Positions 14,948 to 27,800 of a DNA stretch of 64,000 nt are shown in pieces. Numbering within the stretch: position 1 is the first letter of the stretch; each line of letters starts with the position of its first letter. Made by a program: the position numbers and the translations under genes. The notes below the pieces were generated by a model, which saw nothing but the letters and a program-made list of their open reading frames with translations, was not told the origin of the DNA and searched no databases. The stretch comes from Vespula vulgaris (Eukaryota; Arthropoda; Insecta; Hymenoptera; Vespidae), in NCBI RefSeq assembly GCF_905475345.1, contig NC_066593.1, positions 807,001 through 871,000 of the forward strand, read 5' to 3'.

Positions 14948-16755
14948 GCCTCTCTATTTCTATCTATATTTCTCTTTCTCGTTTCATCGGACGAGACACG
15001 TGGAGCATACAACACTATTCTGAAATCCGACTTTGTATTAGAAACGTCCCTGGGCTCGGACTCTAATTGCCCTAGAATGCTGGTTGCTTCCATTTACAGT
15101 GTATTTCACCCTTCTACCTTGTTCCACGAGACGACCAAATGGATCGTAAAATGTATGTGTATATCTATGTATATATGTATGTACGTATATATGCATGTAC
15201 ATACCATTGCCTTTTGAAAAAGCCGTCGAACTGCTGCTCTTTCTTCAATTTTTTTCTCTTCTCTCTTTTTGTTTTTCTCGTTACATTTCATTTTAGATCG
15301 AAATAGTTAAAACATAGAGAAAGAGATTCGACATTTATTCACTATCTAGATTAAAAAGCTTTAATCTTATTTGCATCGAAGCGAAATGTCACGGAGATCG
15401 GTTTCTCCTACATTCATCGGTTGAATGATATACGTATATATATATGTATTTATATACACGTATATACATACATAAATACTTTTTAAAGCGAACGTAAACC
15501 GCGATACTCATTGCTTCGTGTAATCCATTTTCATGAATGCAAAGTATCTACATTATTTATAAGAATGTGGTGAAACGTTTAATGTTACATTCGAGAGGGA
15601 GAACGATGACGTATGGTGCTTTTCTTAGGAACCGATAAATCGTGTGAACTCTTGCGAATAACGAGAACGAACATAAATATTCTAATGTGTCGGAGGGAAA
15701 AAGAAATAAAATTAAATTAAAAAAAAAAAAGAAAAAAAAGAAGAAGAAGAAAAGAAAAAGAAAAAAAGGAAATGAAATATAAGGAAAATTAAGAATCGGT
15801 GTTGCGTAGATTGGTACAAATTTTGTAGCAATTTCAATGTGTTCCTCGAGTAAAAAGAGAACGAAACACCCTTATACATTTACCTTCTTCTTAATGTAGG
15901 TCAAACGGTAGACCACAGTCGACCTCATCGGGGCTTCTTTTTACCACGTATTAACGACTATGAAATCGAATACACTTGTCTTTCGGACCGATAAAAACGA
16001 AAAGAAAAAAAAAAATGAGAAAGAAAAAAGAAAAAAAAAATTCGAATCGTACTACTTCAATCAGAAACAAAATCGTATGTGTCCGTGTGTGTGTGTATTT
16101 CTGTGTGAACTAATCGATAATAATGTACTATATAACATAAGTGCGCCCAGTTTTTAAATACATACTCACGAATTTTTATCACGGCCTCGCCTTACGTGAC
16201 GTTTTGCGAGTCTCGAGAAGTCGATATATCGCGTTACGCGAAAATATAATTTCCTTTGCGTGCAACTACTATGGTCTTGTTGAAATTCGTCGAATCAAAT
16301 TCGTCGAATCAAATTCGACGAACTGTTTTAATAGTTCTTCCCAATGGCCCAGAATTTCAAGTATTTCAAAACGTCGTAAAAAGAGTCGACGGGTTTAATG
16401 AACCGGACAAACGTGCGGCGTGCATGTGCGTGTACGTGCTTTTTTTTCTAAATGTCTTTTCTGGTATATATTCTATAAGCTGACATGTAAGTAGATAGTC
16501 GCGAATTAGTCTTTTGATTTTTCACTTGTACGAAATCGTACGATGCATGAGCACTAAAAAAAAAATAAAAAAAAAAAAATAAAGAAAAAGTAATAATTTT
16601 TTTTACCGGCGAACGAATAAAATCCGAACTTGAAAACAAACGCGTAAAGTAAAGTGTAAGTGTGTAGTCAGGAATACAGGTTGTACCGGTAGTATCAAAT
16701 CGGAATGAAATGTCTTTTTTAGAATGACGAATAGAAAGAGAAAAAGAAAAAAATA

Positions 16756-16805
16756 GAAAAGAAAAGAAAAGAAAAGAAAAGAAAAGAAAAGAAAAGAAAA
16801 GAAAA
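16756..16805. repeat. (AAAAG)n microsatellite
   Basis: About ten perfect GAAAA pentanucleotides. Confidence 0.9.
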
Positions 16806-17391
16806 AAGGAGAGTAATGTAAAGGAATTTCCTTTTTCGAGACTTATAAGTCTAAAGGAAGGTAAAATAAACGAAAGGGAAAGTAACTCGTTACTGTAAAG
16901 CTAGTAATACAGTTTCCTTGGGAAAAATTGCGAATCTCTGTCAAAGGTCCCATCGAGACGAATGAAAAAAGCAGGACACGCGAGATCGAACGTCGAACCG
17001 GTCCGTGGTGGCTCTCGAAGAAAGTGAAAACTGACGGGGTAACCCGTAGTTGCCAACGACTCTGTTATTGTGAAGCGTTCGCAACTTTTTCGATTCCTTT
17101 CCTTTTAAATTTATATATATATGTATGTGTGTACGTGTATTAAATATAAGTATATTATATATTACTAATAAATATCAATTAAATATTATTTTTTATAAAC
17201 TTTCAATTTGACCAAATTAATAGAAACGCAATAGATTTAATGTTATCGGTAAGAAATTCGTCATAATACGACGTAAAGATTAAAGTAGTGATCTAATCGG
17301 ATTAATATTCTTAATCTAAATGACGAAGTATTTTCTATATCGCATTTGAAATCCCATAGAGATTATACAGTATATCTAACTATGTGTATAC

Positions 17392-17394
<3 letters not shown>

Positions 17395-17443
<49 letters not shown>
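17395..17443. repeat. (TA)n microsatellite
   Basis: Near-perfect TA repeat. Confidence 0.95.
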
Positions 17444-17447
<4 letters not shown>

Positions 17448-18105
17448 TTATTCGCACAAAGTACAGATCCTCTCGAAGGATTTGATTTCGAATTTAATAT
17501 ATTTCTGCGATGAGACTCCAGCACGAGAAAGTTCACTTGGTATAAAATCAAGTCGTGTCCTAGATAGTCGTCCAGACACAAATTACACTCAATCGAGTCG
17601 CATCGTACTCTAAACACCTCCGCCCCTTTATTATACTCGATATGCTCGTAACGCTACAAAAGTAGAAATCTACGACGAAGTTAATAAAGCGTCATTTTTT
17701 CTTTGTTATTCTTTTTTTAGGACGATGCGTCACTTCTCTCATTATAAACGATCTTATCGATATTATCGAAACGTTGCCATTGATAAACTGTAATGTACGT
17801 AAATATTTATGTCGATCAAAACATACATACGAATGTCTCTTTGTATTCCGTATGAATTAAAATTAATAATACGTAGGAATATTAGAGACGATTACGTTTA
17901 ACAACGAACGTACTACTTTCCCTTTAATTTTGCATTCCCTTTCGGTCTTGAAACGAAACGATGATCAAGATTACTAGGGGGTAGGTAAAAAGAAGAGAAA
18001 GAAAAGAGAAGAAAGAAAAAAGAAAAAAAAAAGAGCGGGAGAAAGGAAGGAAAAAATAAAAAAAGAAGAAAGAGACAATAGAAACAAGTCGGTCTCGTTA
18101 CTAAC

Positions 18106-18646
18106 CTGAAGAAATCGAAGCGTCGTCGGCCGGCGAACAGCTGATCGGTCGACTCGGTGGGTGTCGCTTCGAACGAAGGTACAGCACCTTTTGCGAGGAG
18201 CTCGCTGCAATCACCTGGTACACACAGCCTACCACGAGTGGGTTCTCTTCTTTCTCTTCTTTCTCTTCGTCACAAAACGGGGAAATATATATCCTAGAGC
18301 ACCAGACACCTCCCGAGTTCTCAGGAATGAGGAGAGCTTTTACTCTCTTCACGAGAAAGAGAATAAGCTATAATATAATCGCGAAGGGACACTTTTACGA
18401 GCTTCGTTCGTACTCTCTCGTTAAAATTTCTCTCGAGGGATACCCCCGTCGAGTTAAAAGGAGTACGTAATCCGGACTTGTTCGAAGGTTGACGGATGAA
18501 GAAGAAGAATAATAATAAGAGTGAGAAGAAGTTACGATGGTCTTTCGACGATCTTGCATCATCGTTCTGTCTCGTTCCTATCCACACACGCACGGATATA
18601 TCTTCAAGAGATTATACTTTTCTATAGATCTATCTCTCTCTATTCC

Positions 18647-18678
<32 letters not shown>

Positions 18679-19100
18679 AGATTACTCGAAAAAATGAAGA
18701 TAAAAAGAGGAAGAACTCGCGAGATGGTTAATAAAGCGACACGTCGATCGAACACCGAGGAACACACTGCGAGAAGAAAAGAAGTCTGATCCTTCGTACG
18801 AGGGGAGAAGTAGGAAGGAGTAGAGTGGTGGAAAAGGACGATGGGTGTGTAGGGAGGAGGAGGGGGAGGAGTGACGTACGATGATGCAAAAAAAAGAGGG
18901 AAAGTGACAGAGAGAGAGAGAAAGATGAAGAAAGAGAGGAGAAGAAGAAGAAGAAGAAGAAGAAGAAAAAGGACGATGAAGTAGAAGAATCAGAATCAGC
19001 AGCAACAGCAGCAGCAGCAGCAACAGCAGCAGCCTTCGTCCGGGCCACCGCCGGACACGACTCGCTCGTTCACTCTCTTTCTCTTTCTCTGTCTCCCTCC
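18106..19100 (-). other. Possible minus-strand 5' noncoding exon and promoter area
   Basis: On the minus strand, CTTCAG|GTTAGT gives a good donor whose last exon base would be 18106. Upstream of it (higher coordinates) lie GA-rich tracts, a CAG/CAA tract near 19000-19032 and then a GC-richer segment near 19150-19460 that could be a promoter. No coding start was found that opens a protein-like frame into this donor. It may be the leader exon of a gene that continues to the left of the window. This is an inference from splice-site shape and composition only. Confidence 0.3.
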
Positions 19101-19504
19101 CTCTCTCTCTCTCTCTCTCTCTCCTTCTCTCTCCCGCCCTATTTATTCTCGAGACGAGGGGAGAGAGATGGCGCGACTGATGCGCCTACACGAGCGAGAA
19201 AGAGATACGTGAACGACGCGTGCGACGTAGGTGGTTGCGCGGTAGGTAAAGAAAGAGTAGGGGAAAAACATTGAAAATGAGTAAGAGAGAGAGAGAGAGA
19301 GAGGGAGTACGTGTGTGCGAGAGCGAGATATATATATATGTGTGTATGTATATAGAGAGCAGATCCTACCGCGTCAACGGTGGAAATGGTACTGCGGCTC
19401 CGTTCCGTACACGCTCTATCTAGTGAGATAGCGCATGCGCGTTACGCCAAACTAGCACGACCACCTTCGGACGTTTTCGAGGAGATACTTCGACTTCTTG
19501 CCGA

Positions 19505-19505
<1 letters not shown>

Positions 19506-19547
<42 letters not shown>

Positions 19548-19550
19548 TCA
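19506..19550. repeat. (TCG)n trinucleotide repeat
   Basis: About 15 TCG/CGT units. The poly-Ser frame across it has no other support as a protein. Confidence 0.9.
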
Positions 19551-20667
19551 TCGTTGTGCGCAATAAACATTCGATCGCTTGCTTACTCTCTTCTCTCATA
19601 ACAACACATACAAAATTCGGCCTGCCTACATATTATCTTCATCGATACGTTAGATTTTTCGTATCTCGGTCTACAGCTGCACGAGATCGTACTCTCTTTA
19701 TTTTCTTCTTTTACTCTTTCTTAAAGGGAAAGGTTTCTTCTTTTCTTTTTTTTTTCGTAAGAATCTTCTTCGATCTGGAATTGGATGTTACGGTTATGAT
19801 AGAGGATACGGATACGCCTGGATTTGGATTTATGATTAGAATTAAGATTTTATACGTATATGTGTGTGTTTATACGTAAAAGTCTTATCGCAACATTCGT
19901 TAAATCTTGCTAATGAAATATATTATTTGTTATATAAAAATATAAATTACCTATGTATATTATTTTTATTTTCTATTCTAAGAAGGCCGATATTTACACT
20001 GCTACACGGACGCAGCTGTAATCTTGAATTAGAAACAAGGAAATGTCACCTCAAGGAGAACTAACGTACTACATACGTCGATTTGATACTAACAAATTAA
20101 TTGTTAGTTATACGTTCGTGATCATGCGTGTATATCATAAAGTAGGTGCTTCGGATGTTCTGTAACTGAGAATGAGGGCAGTCAACGCCATTAGTCGTAT
20201 TCGGAGTGGATTATTATATTAAAATATAAATGCCAAATCTACAACAGTTACAAGTTTGTAAATATATCTTATATGTATATTTTCTTATCGACCGCTTCGT
20301 TATTCTTATTAATATACACCACAGTTCAATGGTGGGAGTTCAATAACTCGTATCTTACTGATCTCCTTTTAATGCACAGTATTTTAACTCCTTTTTCTAT
20401 AGAATACCATAACCTATACTTTAACGGCACGTATTTTTTCTGACATAATGCATATATTAAGAATATAGGATAAATTAAATAGAGTAAAAATATCGATGGC
20501 ATGGCTATGAATGAAGACGTAATACTAATTTAAAATTTAAAAATCCAAATGTCACGTTTCATAAATAATGTATCGGATATACTTTGAAAATTGAAATAAG
20601 AAAAAACTTAATATTTCTTATGACAGAAAACAGATTCGTACGCTGAGAGATAAAATTGTATTAATGC

Positions 20668-21377
20668 TCACTGTTCGTCTTTATCTTTAGCTCCATGTTT
20701 CAAAATTCGTGTGAATTCTAAATAATCGAACATGGATCCTTTGATGGGTGCTTCGCGATACATTTCATCGACATCGTCATCGGTGAATCTATAAACGTAC
20801 AAACGAAATATATTATAATATTGCAGATCTTTAAACGCCGATGGAAGAAAGAAAACTTTTCATAGGATTACCTGTCACCCATGGTTGTCAAAAGTTCACG
20901 AAGACGTTCCTCGTTTATGTGACCTGTGTTTTCTTCGTCGAAACAACCAAATGCGTTCTTAATAACATCTTCGGGATCGGTACCTTGAAGCCTCTCTCCG
21001 AATAAGGTTAGAAACATTGTGAAATTGATTGGTCCGAGTGCTTCGTTCATCATAGCTTCTAGATATTCGTCAGTGGGATTCTTACCTACAAAATATACAA
21101 ACATTTAGTATAAAATAAGTTATTATATTATATTATATTATATTATATTATATTATATTATATTTGTTAGCGTACAGTGCTACTTACCAAGCGAAGCAAG
21201 CATATCGTGAAGGTCTTCTTTGTCTATGAAGCCATCATGATTCTGATCGATCATGTTAAATGCTTCTTTGAATTCCGCGATTTGTGCTTGGTCGAACATT
21301 GCAAATACATTAGACGTCGCACGTTGTGCGCGCTTCTTCGTAGTTGCACGGCGGCCTGCAGTTTTACGGGCAGACAT
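20668..21377 (-). CDS. sqh: Non-muscle myosin II regulatory light chain (spaghetti squash)
   Basis: Three coding exons, 21188-21377, 20872-21085 and 20668-20788, joined by GT-AG introns, give exactly 174 aa, the usual length for insect sqh. The N-terminus is basic and carries the kinase site RATSNVF, with Thr21 and Ser22 counted from Met1 (the Thr20/Ser21 pair phosphorylated by Rho kinase/MLCK in flies). EF-hand 1 has a good calcium loop (DQNHDGFIDKED). The later EF-hands are degenerate, as in the family, and the C-terminus is KDKDEQ. The protein binds the neck of non-muscle myosin II heavy chain and switches contractility in cytokinesis and morphogenesis. The start is fixed by the conserved MSARK terminus. 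A likely 5'UTR exon lies at about 22312-22400. The identity is secure. Confidence 0.97.
21121..21164. repeat. (TATTA)n microsatellite in sqh intron
   Basis: Eight or so TATTA units inside the intron between the first and second coding exons of sqh. Confidence 0.9.
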
Positions 21378-22311
21378 TTTGATTGGCTGAAGAAAAAAAT
21401 ATCACACGTAGTTACATTAATACTATATGTTAATTGTTAATAATTAAGTATAATTATTCAATTTTGCAAAAATTCATTTGTTAACGCGATTTTTTTTTTA
21501 TATCTCCCATACGACTTTGCCAAGACACCATTATCGCCACTGTTTATTTTCGGATAATTAATTCAGGAAATTTGGACGTGACCGAAATTGGGATAAAAAT
21601 AATATGACTTGCACGAGCGCACGATTACGAGGGCATTAAACTCGCTCTTTTTTCAACACGATCTTTAAGCTTGACTCACTTCACCCGCGAAGAAAGAAAC
21701 AACGAACATTTATTTTTACTTAGCCATTACTCGTATTTGGAAATTTTGAATAATACGACGTAAGTCATGGATTTTACGAAATCATATTGCGACATAAAAT
21801 AATTTTTATCGAGCAATTAGCAGCATATTTCATTGAATCATTAAAAAGATTATTAAATATTTTATTGCAAACTATCAATTACTTTTATCACTGGTTCGTA
21901 ACTAAATTATTTTTCTAATAATTATAACAATATGTTGACTTTATACACCTGGTCACTTTATCACTATATACTGCACTGCATTGTCATTTTCTTCTGCCAA
22001 AGTTTCGTATAAACTTCGTTCGTCGAACGATGATACAAATAACGGACAAAATAATATTAGTTCAAATACAAAGACATCGAATATTTTATTTCCATGATAA
22101 AATGATTGATTTAACAATTTCGATGCGATAAAAATATTGAAAGAAAATTAAAAGATCCTTTTTTAACACGAAACAATAATGGCTGTACGAGCGTATGTAG
22201 ATAGAAATCTATCGTTTCAATTTTGGGATAGAAATTACGTGTTTATACCGTTAGAAAGAATTCTCGATCGATCGGAATATGGTAAAAATATAACAACAAA
22301 TTTTAACTCAC

Positions 22312-22400
22312 CTGATATTAACGAGAAAAGAACACAAGAAAGGCAAAGAGCGTCGTTCAGCAATATGAGTCACCTCACTCGTCACTCTGCGGTTTATTCA
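22312..22400 (-). promoter_or_regulatory. Probable sqh 5'UTR exon and promoter
   Basis: On the minus strand, TAATATCAG|GTGAGT is a strong donor (last exon base 22312), and TTTTTTTCTTCAG|CCAATC nine bases upstream of the sqh ATG is a strong acceptor (exon resumes at 21386). The transcript start is placed only approximately at or just beyond 22400. The arrangement, a noncoding first exon then the ATG exon, is common for myosin light chain genes. Confidence 0.55.
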
Positions 22401-22429
22401 CCACACCCGGACTACTAGCGCCATCTGAA

Positions 22430-23900
22430 GAACCATTAGAATTTTATGGCTATGTACTTATGAAACAACGTAGTAACTTTTTTTATTTATTTATTTATTT
22501 ATTTTTTTTTTGAAGAAGGGTGCTATTTTTTATCTTTTCTTTTTTTTAATCAACGCAATAATTACGAGTTCGTGAATTTTCTAAATAATTGCGTCGTAAA
22601 AAATTCATTCCAATTATCATCATCTCGTCGATAATAAACGTACGAATAATCAACGAACTTAAATATGACGCAGATAATGATTTATCAATGTTCAATTAAA
22701 CGTATCATTTTACTATTATTTTGATTTAAACAAAAAAGAAAAATGTTTATGTCGATTAACGTAGGGATACAAAATCCTTAGTTACGATCCTGAATGGTAG
22801 TTCATTTCACCATACTTGGAACAAGCACTCTCGTTGGAAAGTTCATTACCATATTTGGATACGATCTGTCCTAATAAACGTATCACGTTAATTCTTGTCT
22901 CCGTATCGAGTTTAATCTCCGATGGAATTCTTCGTCTTTTTAAATGAAAGAATATAACAAACGAATTGAGTATATGACTTTAGGATAGACAACGCCGTCT
23001 ACAGGATGAGGATTGAACTAAAATTCCTCGTCAAATTTATTTCAAAATGGTTTTCCAACAGTATTTCCCGCCGATACGTTTTCAGTTTTACGCGTCTCTA
23101 AGTGAAATGGAAAAACGAAGATTGATGTTTGGTGTTCCGTGTTCAGTGTTCAAGAAAGAAAAATTCTCAACTTTCGTTTCGGCAGCTTCGTACGCCATTA
23201 ATCAGCTAAGTTGATCTACATTTATATTTCATTTTTAATTATTTTCTTTGCATCGTATAACCTTTATTGCACATATTTTTTTTTCCCTTAATCACTATTC
23301 TTTTTTTTGTTTTATTTCTTTTATACTTTATTCGGAATAAAAAAAGAAACTCGTTCGGGCCGTATTTAAAACAAACTCGTCGGTTTATTCGCATTTGGTC
23401 GAGAAACACAAAGAAAAAAAAAAGAAAAAGAAAAAAGAACGAAAAACGTAATCTCGACGTATGTATAAGTATATTTATACTACAACGTGTCGCTTAAATT
23501 CTATAAGAACAATGAATTCTAGATAATCGGAACAATTTTATATACAGAATCATACAAATATAAGTACGTAATCGATGCTGTCAGCCAATCGAGCGAACGA
23601 TCGATTTCACTTTTTTCTCTCTCTTTTTCTTTTTCCTTTTTCTTTTTTTTATTTCTTCGAACGTTCAATAAAAAATTCGAACACGTTCGACGTCCATCTT
23701 TGTTATTATTATCGTTATTATTATTTTCTTTTCTTCCTTTAAAAAATTTGTTTCTATAAAAAAAAAAATATATATATATATATATATGCGCTAAAGAAAA
23801 AAAAAAAAAAGACGATATGAAATATATTCATAATCGTATCGTTCTTATCAATCTTATCATCGTATGGAATTCAATCATCGAACTAAAGTCTCTTAAACTA
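22430..23900. other. Intergenic region between sqh and fw
   Basis: AT-rich sequence with A/T homopolymers and a TA tract near 23770-23786. No coding frame of protein-like composition was seen. Confidence 0.6.
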
Positions 23901-23909
23901 AACTCACTG

Positions 23910-23915
23910 TTTATT
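23910..23915 (-). terminator. Candidate polyadenylation signal of fw
   Basis: AATAAA on the minus strand (TTTATT on plus), about 266 bases after the fw stop codon. Other AT-rich hexamers occur nearby, so this is only the best-placed candidate. Confidence 0.4.
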
Positions 23916-24181
23916 TACACGTATCGACTTGATATCGGTAATATAAATAATGCGAAAACGCGAAGGCAGTTTGGGTAGCTTATGACGTACCCAATTTTGA
24001 AATCCTGTACATATAAGGTCGTAACCTTGAGATGTCCTTGCGTATACGTACGCAATAAAATGAAGAAAAAGCATCGTCGAGAGGACAGATGTTTCTTCGG
24101 CAATGAAGAGAGAGAGAGAGAGAGAAAAAAAAAGAAAAAAAAAGAAAAAGAAAAAATATACAGTGCGTTGTTTCACAAAAA

Positions 24182-24574
24182 CTATCGTACGGAGACGCCA
24201 TTGATAGTAATGCCGTTTCTATTCGATATTGGTTCAGCCTCGTAATGACCCGTTCTACCGTACACTCTTCGGGTATTTCCGTATCTGTAATGTTATTAAT
24301 ATTCTTATTTTTATTGTTTTCGTGTTTATAGATAATGTTTTTCTTAGAGTAAATAAAAAAAAAAAATATGTCGAAAATTTAACTTACCCGTACATACTAC
24401 CGCTTATGCTATACGGATTATCGTAAAGACCGTCCTCTGGTACGTTTTCGTACATCGTATTAGGCGTTCCATCGTTCAAGGTCGCGTAAGACATAACAGC
24501 TGCATTTTGATCCTCCTTTCTTTCAGCGGCTTGCACGTTCTCCGTGTTCTTCACGGGTGTAGCTTTTCGTCTGA

Positions 24575-24646
<72 letters not shown>

Positions 24647-24846
24647 CGAATTCTTTTTCTATTATTTCTGTATTCTTTTATATTCTAATGAATTTTATCA
24701 AACTAAATCATTGTTTCGTGGAATCAACGAATCTCACAGTCTTAAGTATACCAATCCTAGGATGATCAGGATGAAGATGATAACTGCAGCTCCGATGCCA
24801 ACGCTCGTGCCAACTCCTTGAGCTTCGGCAACTTCGTTCGTCATTA
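24182..24846 (-). CDS. fw: fw membrane segment and cytoplasmic tail exons
   Basis: Exons 24738-24846, 24388-24570 and 24182-24284 encode a short Glu/Gln stalk, a hydrophobic segment (VGIGAAVIIFILIILGLVYL) followed by basic residues (RLRK), and a tail of about 95 residues. The tail carries several tyrosine motifs (SYATL, MYENV, LYDNPYSI, MYGYG) that could act as sorting or phosphotyrosine sites; that role is inferred. It ends in GVSVR and the stop at 24182-24184. Type I topology follows from the signal peptide and the basic cytoplasmic flank. Confidence 0.9.
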
Positions 24847-27800
24847 CTAAACATTTATATATGATTCGTTATTATTAATAATCGATTAGATAGATATAGG
24901 CGACGTATGTGTGTACGTAGCTACGCGAGTTAATATCGTGATTATTAGAAAGACGGTACAAGGAGAGCCTTGAAACGTAAACATTGATCCAACGTACGGT
25001 CGCATTTAGGCTCGTCTCCGCTCCAATAACCCGTATCCAAACATTTCCTGAGGAAGGGTCCTACTCGTTCGAATTGTGGAAGACAGTGATACTCAGCTGC
25101 ACCTCCGTAAGTCGTGGAACCATTTACCACTATCACTCTTCCGTTTTCTATCGGTCCTGGATGTTTACAATCGATAGCTAAATACAAAAAGAAAATTAAA
25201 TGGTCGAAGAATATACGGATGATGAACGTTGAGATCGAGCGATCGATGGATATGTTATTTAATTACTAACAAAAGCAAGCGGGTGTCGTGTCACTCCAGG
25301 TTCCATTTTGCAAACAAAATCTTGTTTCGTTGCCTTCCATGTAAAAACCTTTTGGACAACTGTAATGAGCAACGCCGCCGACGCTATGCGTTGATACTTG
25401 GGTCGATAGGACACCATCCTTTTCTGGATCTCTACATCTGATTTCTGATAAAGGGAAACGAAGAAAGATAAAAAAAGAAAATATTCGTTAATATCGACAA
25501 TTTATTTGGTACTCGGTTCGGAAAAAAGATTTCTATTCATATTTGTTATTTTTACCTCGGCAAACGGGTGTATTACCGCTCCAAGTTGCATTCTCCAGAC
25601 ATAATCTTCTAGCGAAACCATCCAATTCGAAGTTGCCGTCGCATTCGTAAAGTGCTGCAGCGCCATAATACGTAGCGTTCGATGTTAGCGTGTATCGACC
25701 GTGTTGTATGTGTTCAGGTTTCCCACAATCGACGTCTACGAAAAGACAAGACGTTGCAAAGGTTTAGTTCAAATACTCTTAGCTCGTACGTCCTTTTTCT
25801 TTTCTTGTTCGCTTATATAACTATGGAGTCACGTATGACACGTATCAAGTATCTCGAAACGAAAAGTTAAGGGTGTGTATCGAACAGGTATCGTGTATCG
25901 TATCTTACAGACGCATTGTGGCACCTCGCCACTCCACTTTCCATTATCCTCGCAGGTCGACAGTGGTTCTCCGACAACCTTGTAACCTCTTTCGCATCTG
26001 TATTTAGCTAATGCACCGATCTTGTAAGAAGTCGCTCCGGTATTTGAATTTTCAGCCGTCCCAGTACGTATCAACGTTCTTCCGTACATTCGATCGTTTC
26101 CAGTGACCGAGAGAATACCATGTTCCGCTAAGACTGGCTCGGGACATCGAATTTCTACGAAAAGAGATATAAAATTATAATTCAACTATAAATTCAATAT
26201 CGTTACGTTTCTATAAACTATATCTATATTCGATTGATCATTAAGATTTTACCTTCGCACTTTGGCGTGGCATCGCTCCACTGTCCGTTGTCCAAGCAAT
26301 ATCTTCTAGAAACCCCGTTCAATCGATAGTTTTTGGTGCAACCATAAGTTATTTCACTTCCAAGGTGAGTCGTACCGTTGACGTATTCCACAGCACCGTT
26401 CAATACAGGTAGGACCTTGGCACAGTCTATATCTGTCGAAATAACCAGAGATTTATAACGATCTATATATGGTCCGAATATTTGTCTCGTTTTATTCGAT
26501 GGAAACAAACAACTCACATTCGCAAGTAGGTACGTCTCCAGTCCATTCGCCGTCCTTTCCACAAGTATGCGTTGCTTCTCCGTGAAGGAGATATCCGGTC
26601 TCGCAATGATACTCTATCACGCTGTGAACGTTTAGATCGTAACCAATGACGTAACTTCCACTTGGTACTTCCGGTTCCTCGCACGTTATCACTGCGAACA
26701 TTTTCCCCGATACAATTGGCTTGTCTCTTCATTCGAATCAATTAGACCAATCGTTTCTCTTTATTTTATTTCGATTTTCGAAAAAAAAACTCACATTCGC
26801 AGGATGGCGTATCATGGCTCCACTTTCCCTCCTTAGTACATTCCTGTTTTCCTTCACCGACCAACCAATAATCGTCCTGACAGGCGTAAACCCCTAAACT
26901 TCCGACAGTGGTAGTCCCATTGATAAGAGTGACAGTACCAAATTCAATTTGTGCGGGTGTTCCGCAATCGACGAAACGACATTGAGGAGCCTTGCCAGAC
27001 CATTCACCTCCAATGTCACAAGTTAGAACCTTCGACGTAAAATTCGAAAGGATAAAAGCTCCGATATCGTCTTTTTTTTTTCAAGAGGACAATCATATCG
27101 ATAACTTACGTTGTCACCGAACAAGATAAATCCATTTTGACAGGAATAACTTGCCGTTGAGCCAGCTCTTCTTCCGGTTATCGCGACCAATCCACCGTTC
27201 ACCTCTGGTGGTTCTGGACACCAATCGACTGGAATTTTCATCGTAACATTTAAAAACTCGTTCTCCTTGCCAATCGAGTAAGTCGAAGAAAAAAAGATCT
27301 ACTCACACAGACATTGTGGTTTATGTCCGCTCCAAATACCCCCGTCACCACATCTTCGTCTCGTGTCACCCACGAGCGTATAGTTCTCGTTGCAAGCATA
27401 ATCGGCCAGTGCACCATGCGTCGTTCTGCTTTCTAATAACGTGATCACTCCGTTGTCCAGCTCGGGTAAGGGGCCACAGTCGACGACTGAAAAAACGAAC
27501 GAAACTCACTCTCTCCTACGTGACTTTAATTTCTACGGGATCTTTTACTTATTTCTTTTCTTTTTTTCTCTTTTTTTGTTGCTTTTTTTTTCTCTTTCCC
27601 CATGCCCTCGCTCACTGTTTAAGATATTTACATTTGCAGGTCGGAGGTGCGTCGCTCCAAAATCCGCTAGATTCGCAAGTACGTGTCTTCGAGCCAATCA
27701 ACATGTAACCTTCGGGACACACGTATTCTATCGTCGATCCCACTACTCTTTTCGTACCGATTATCGTCGTATTCTCTAACTTCTCTGGACTACCGCAAAG

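Larger units (their letters stand above)
1..18100. other. Long non-coding stretch, no supportable gene
   Basis: I find no open frame here with protein-like composition. The frames present are mostly translations of GA/CT, TA and A-rich tracts (runs of Ser-Leu, Arg-Glu, Lys, Ile-Tyr). The stretch holds dense microsatellites, a local tandem duplication at 4614-4938, and some less repetitive islands (for example about 9090-9240 and 12640-12870) that could be regulatory. If the possible 5' exon ending at 18106 is real, much of this could be the first intron of a minus-strand gene whose coding exons lie left of the window. No tRNA or rRNA was recognised. Confidence 0.6.

Noticed and set aside
18728..19048. 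Minus-strand frame beginning MARTKAAAVAAAA with poly-Ser/Phe
   Set aside because: Produced by CAG/CTG and GAA/TTC tracts; no protein-like segment remains.
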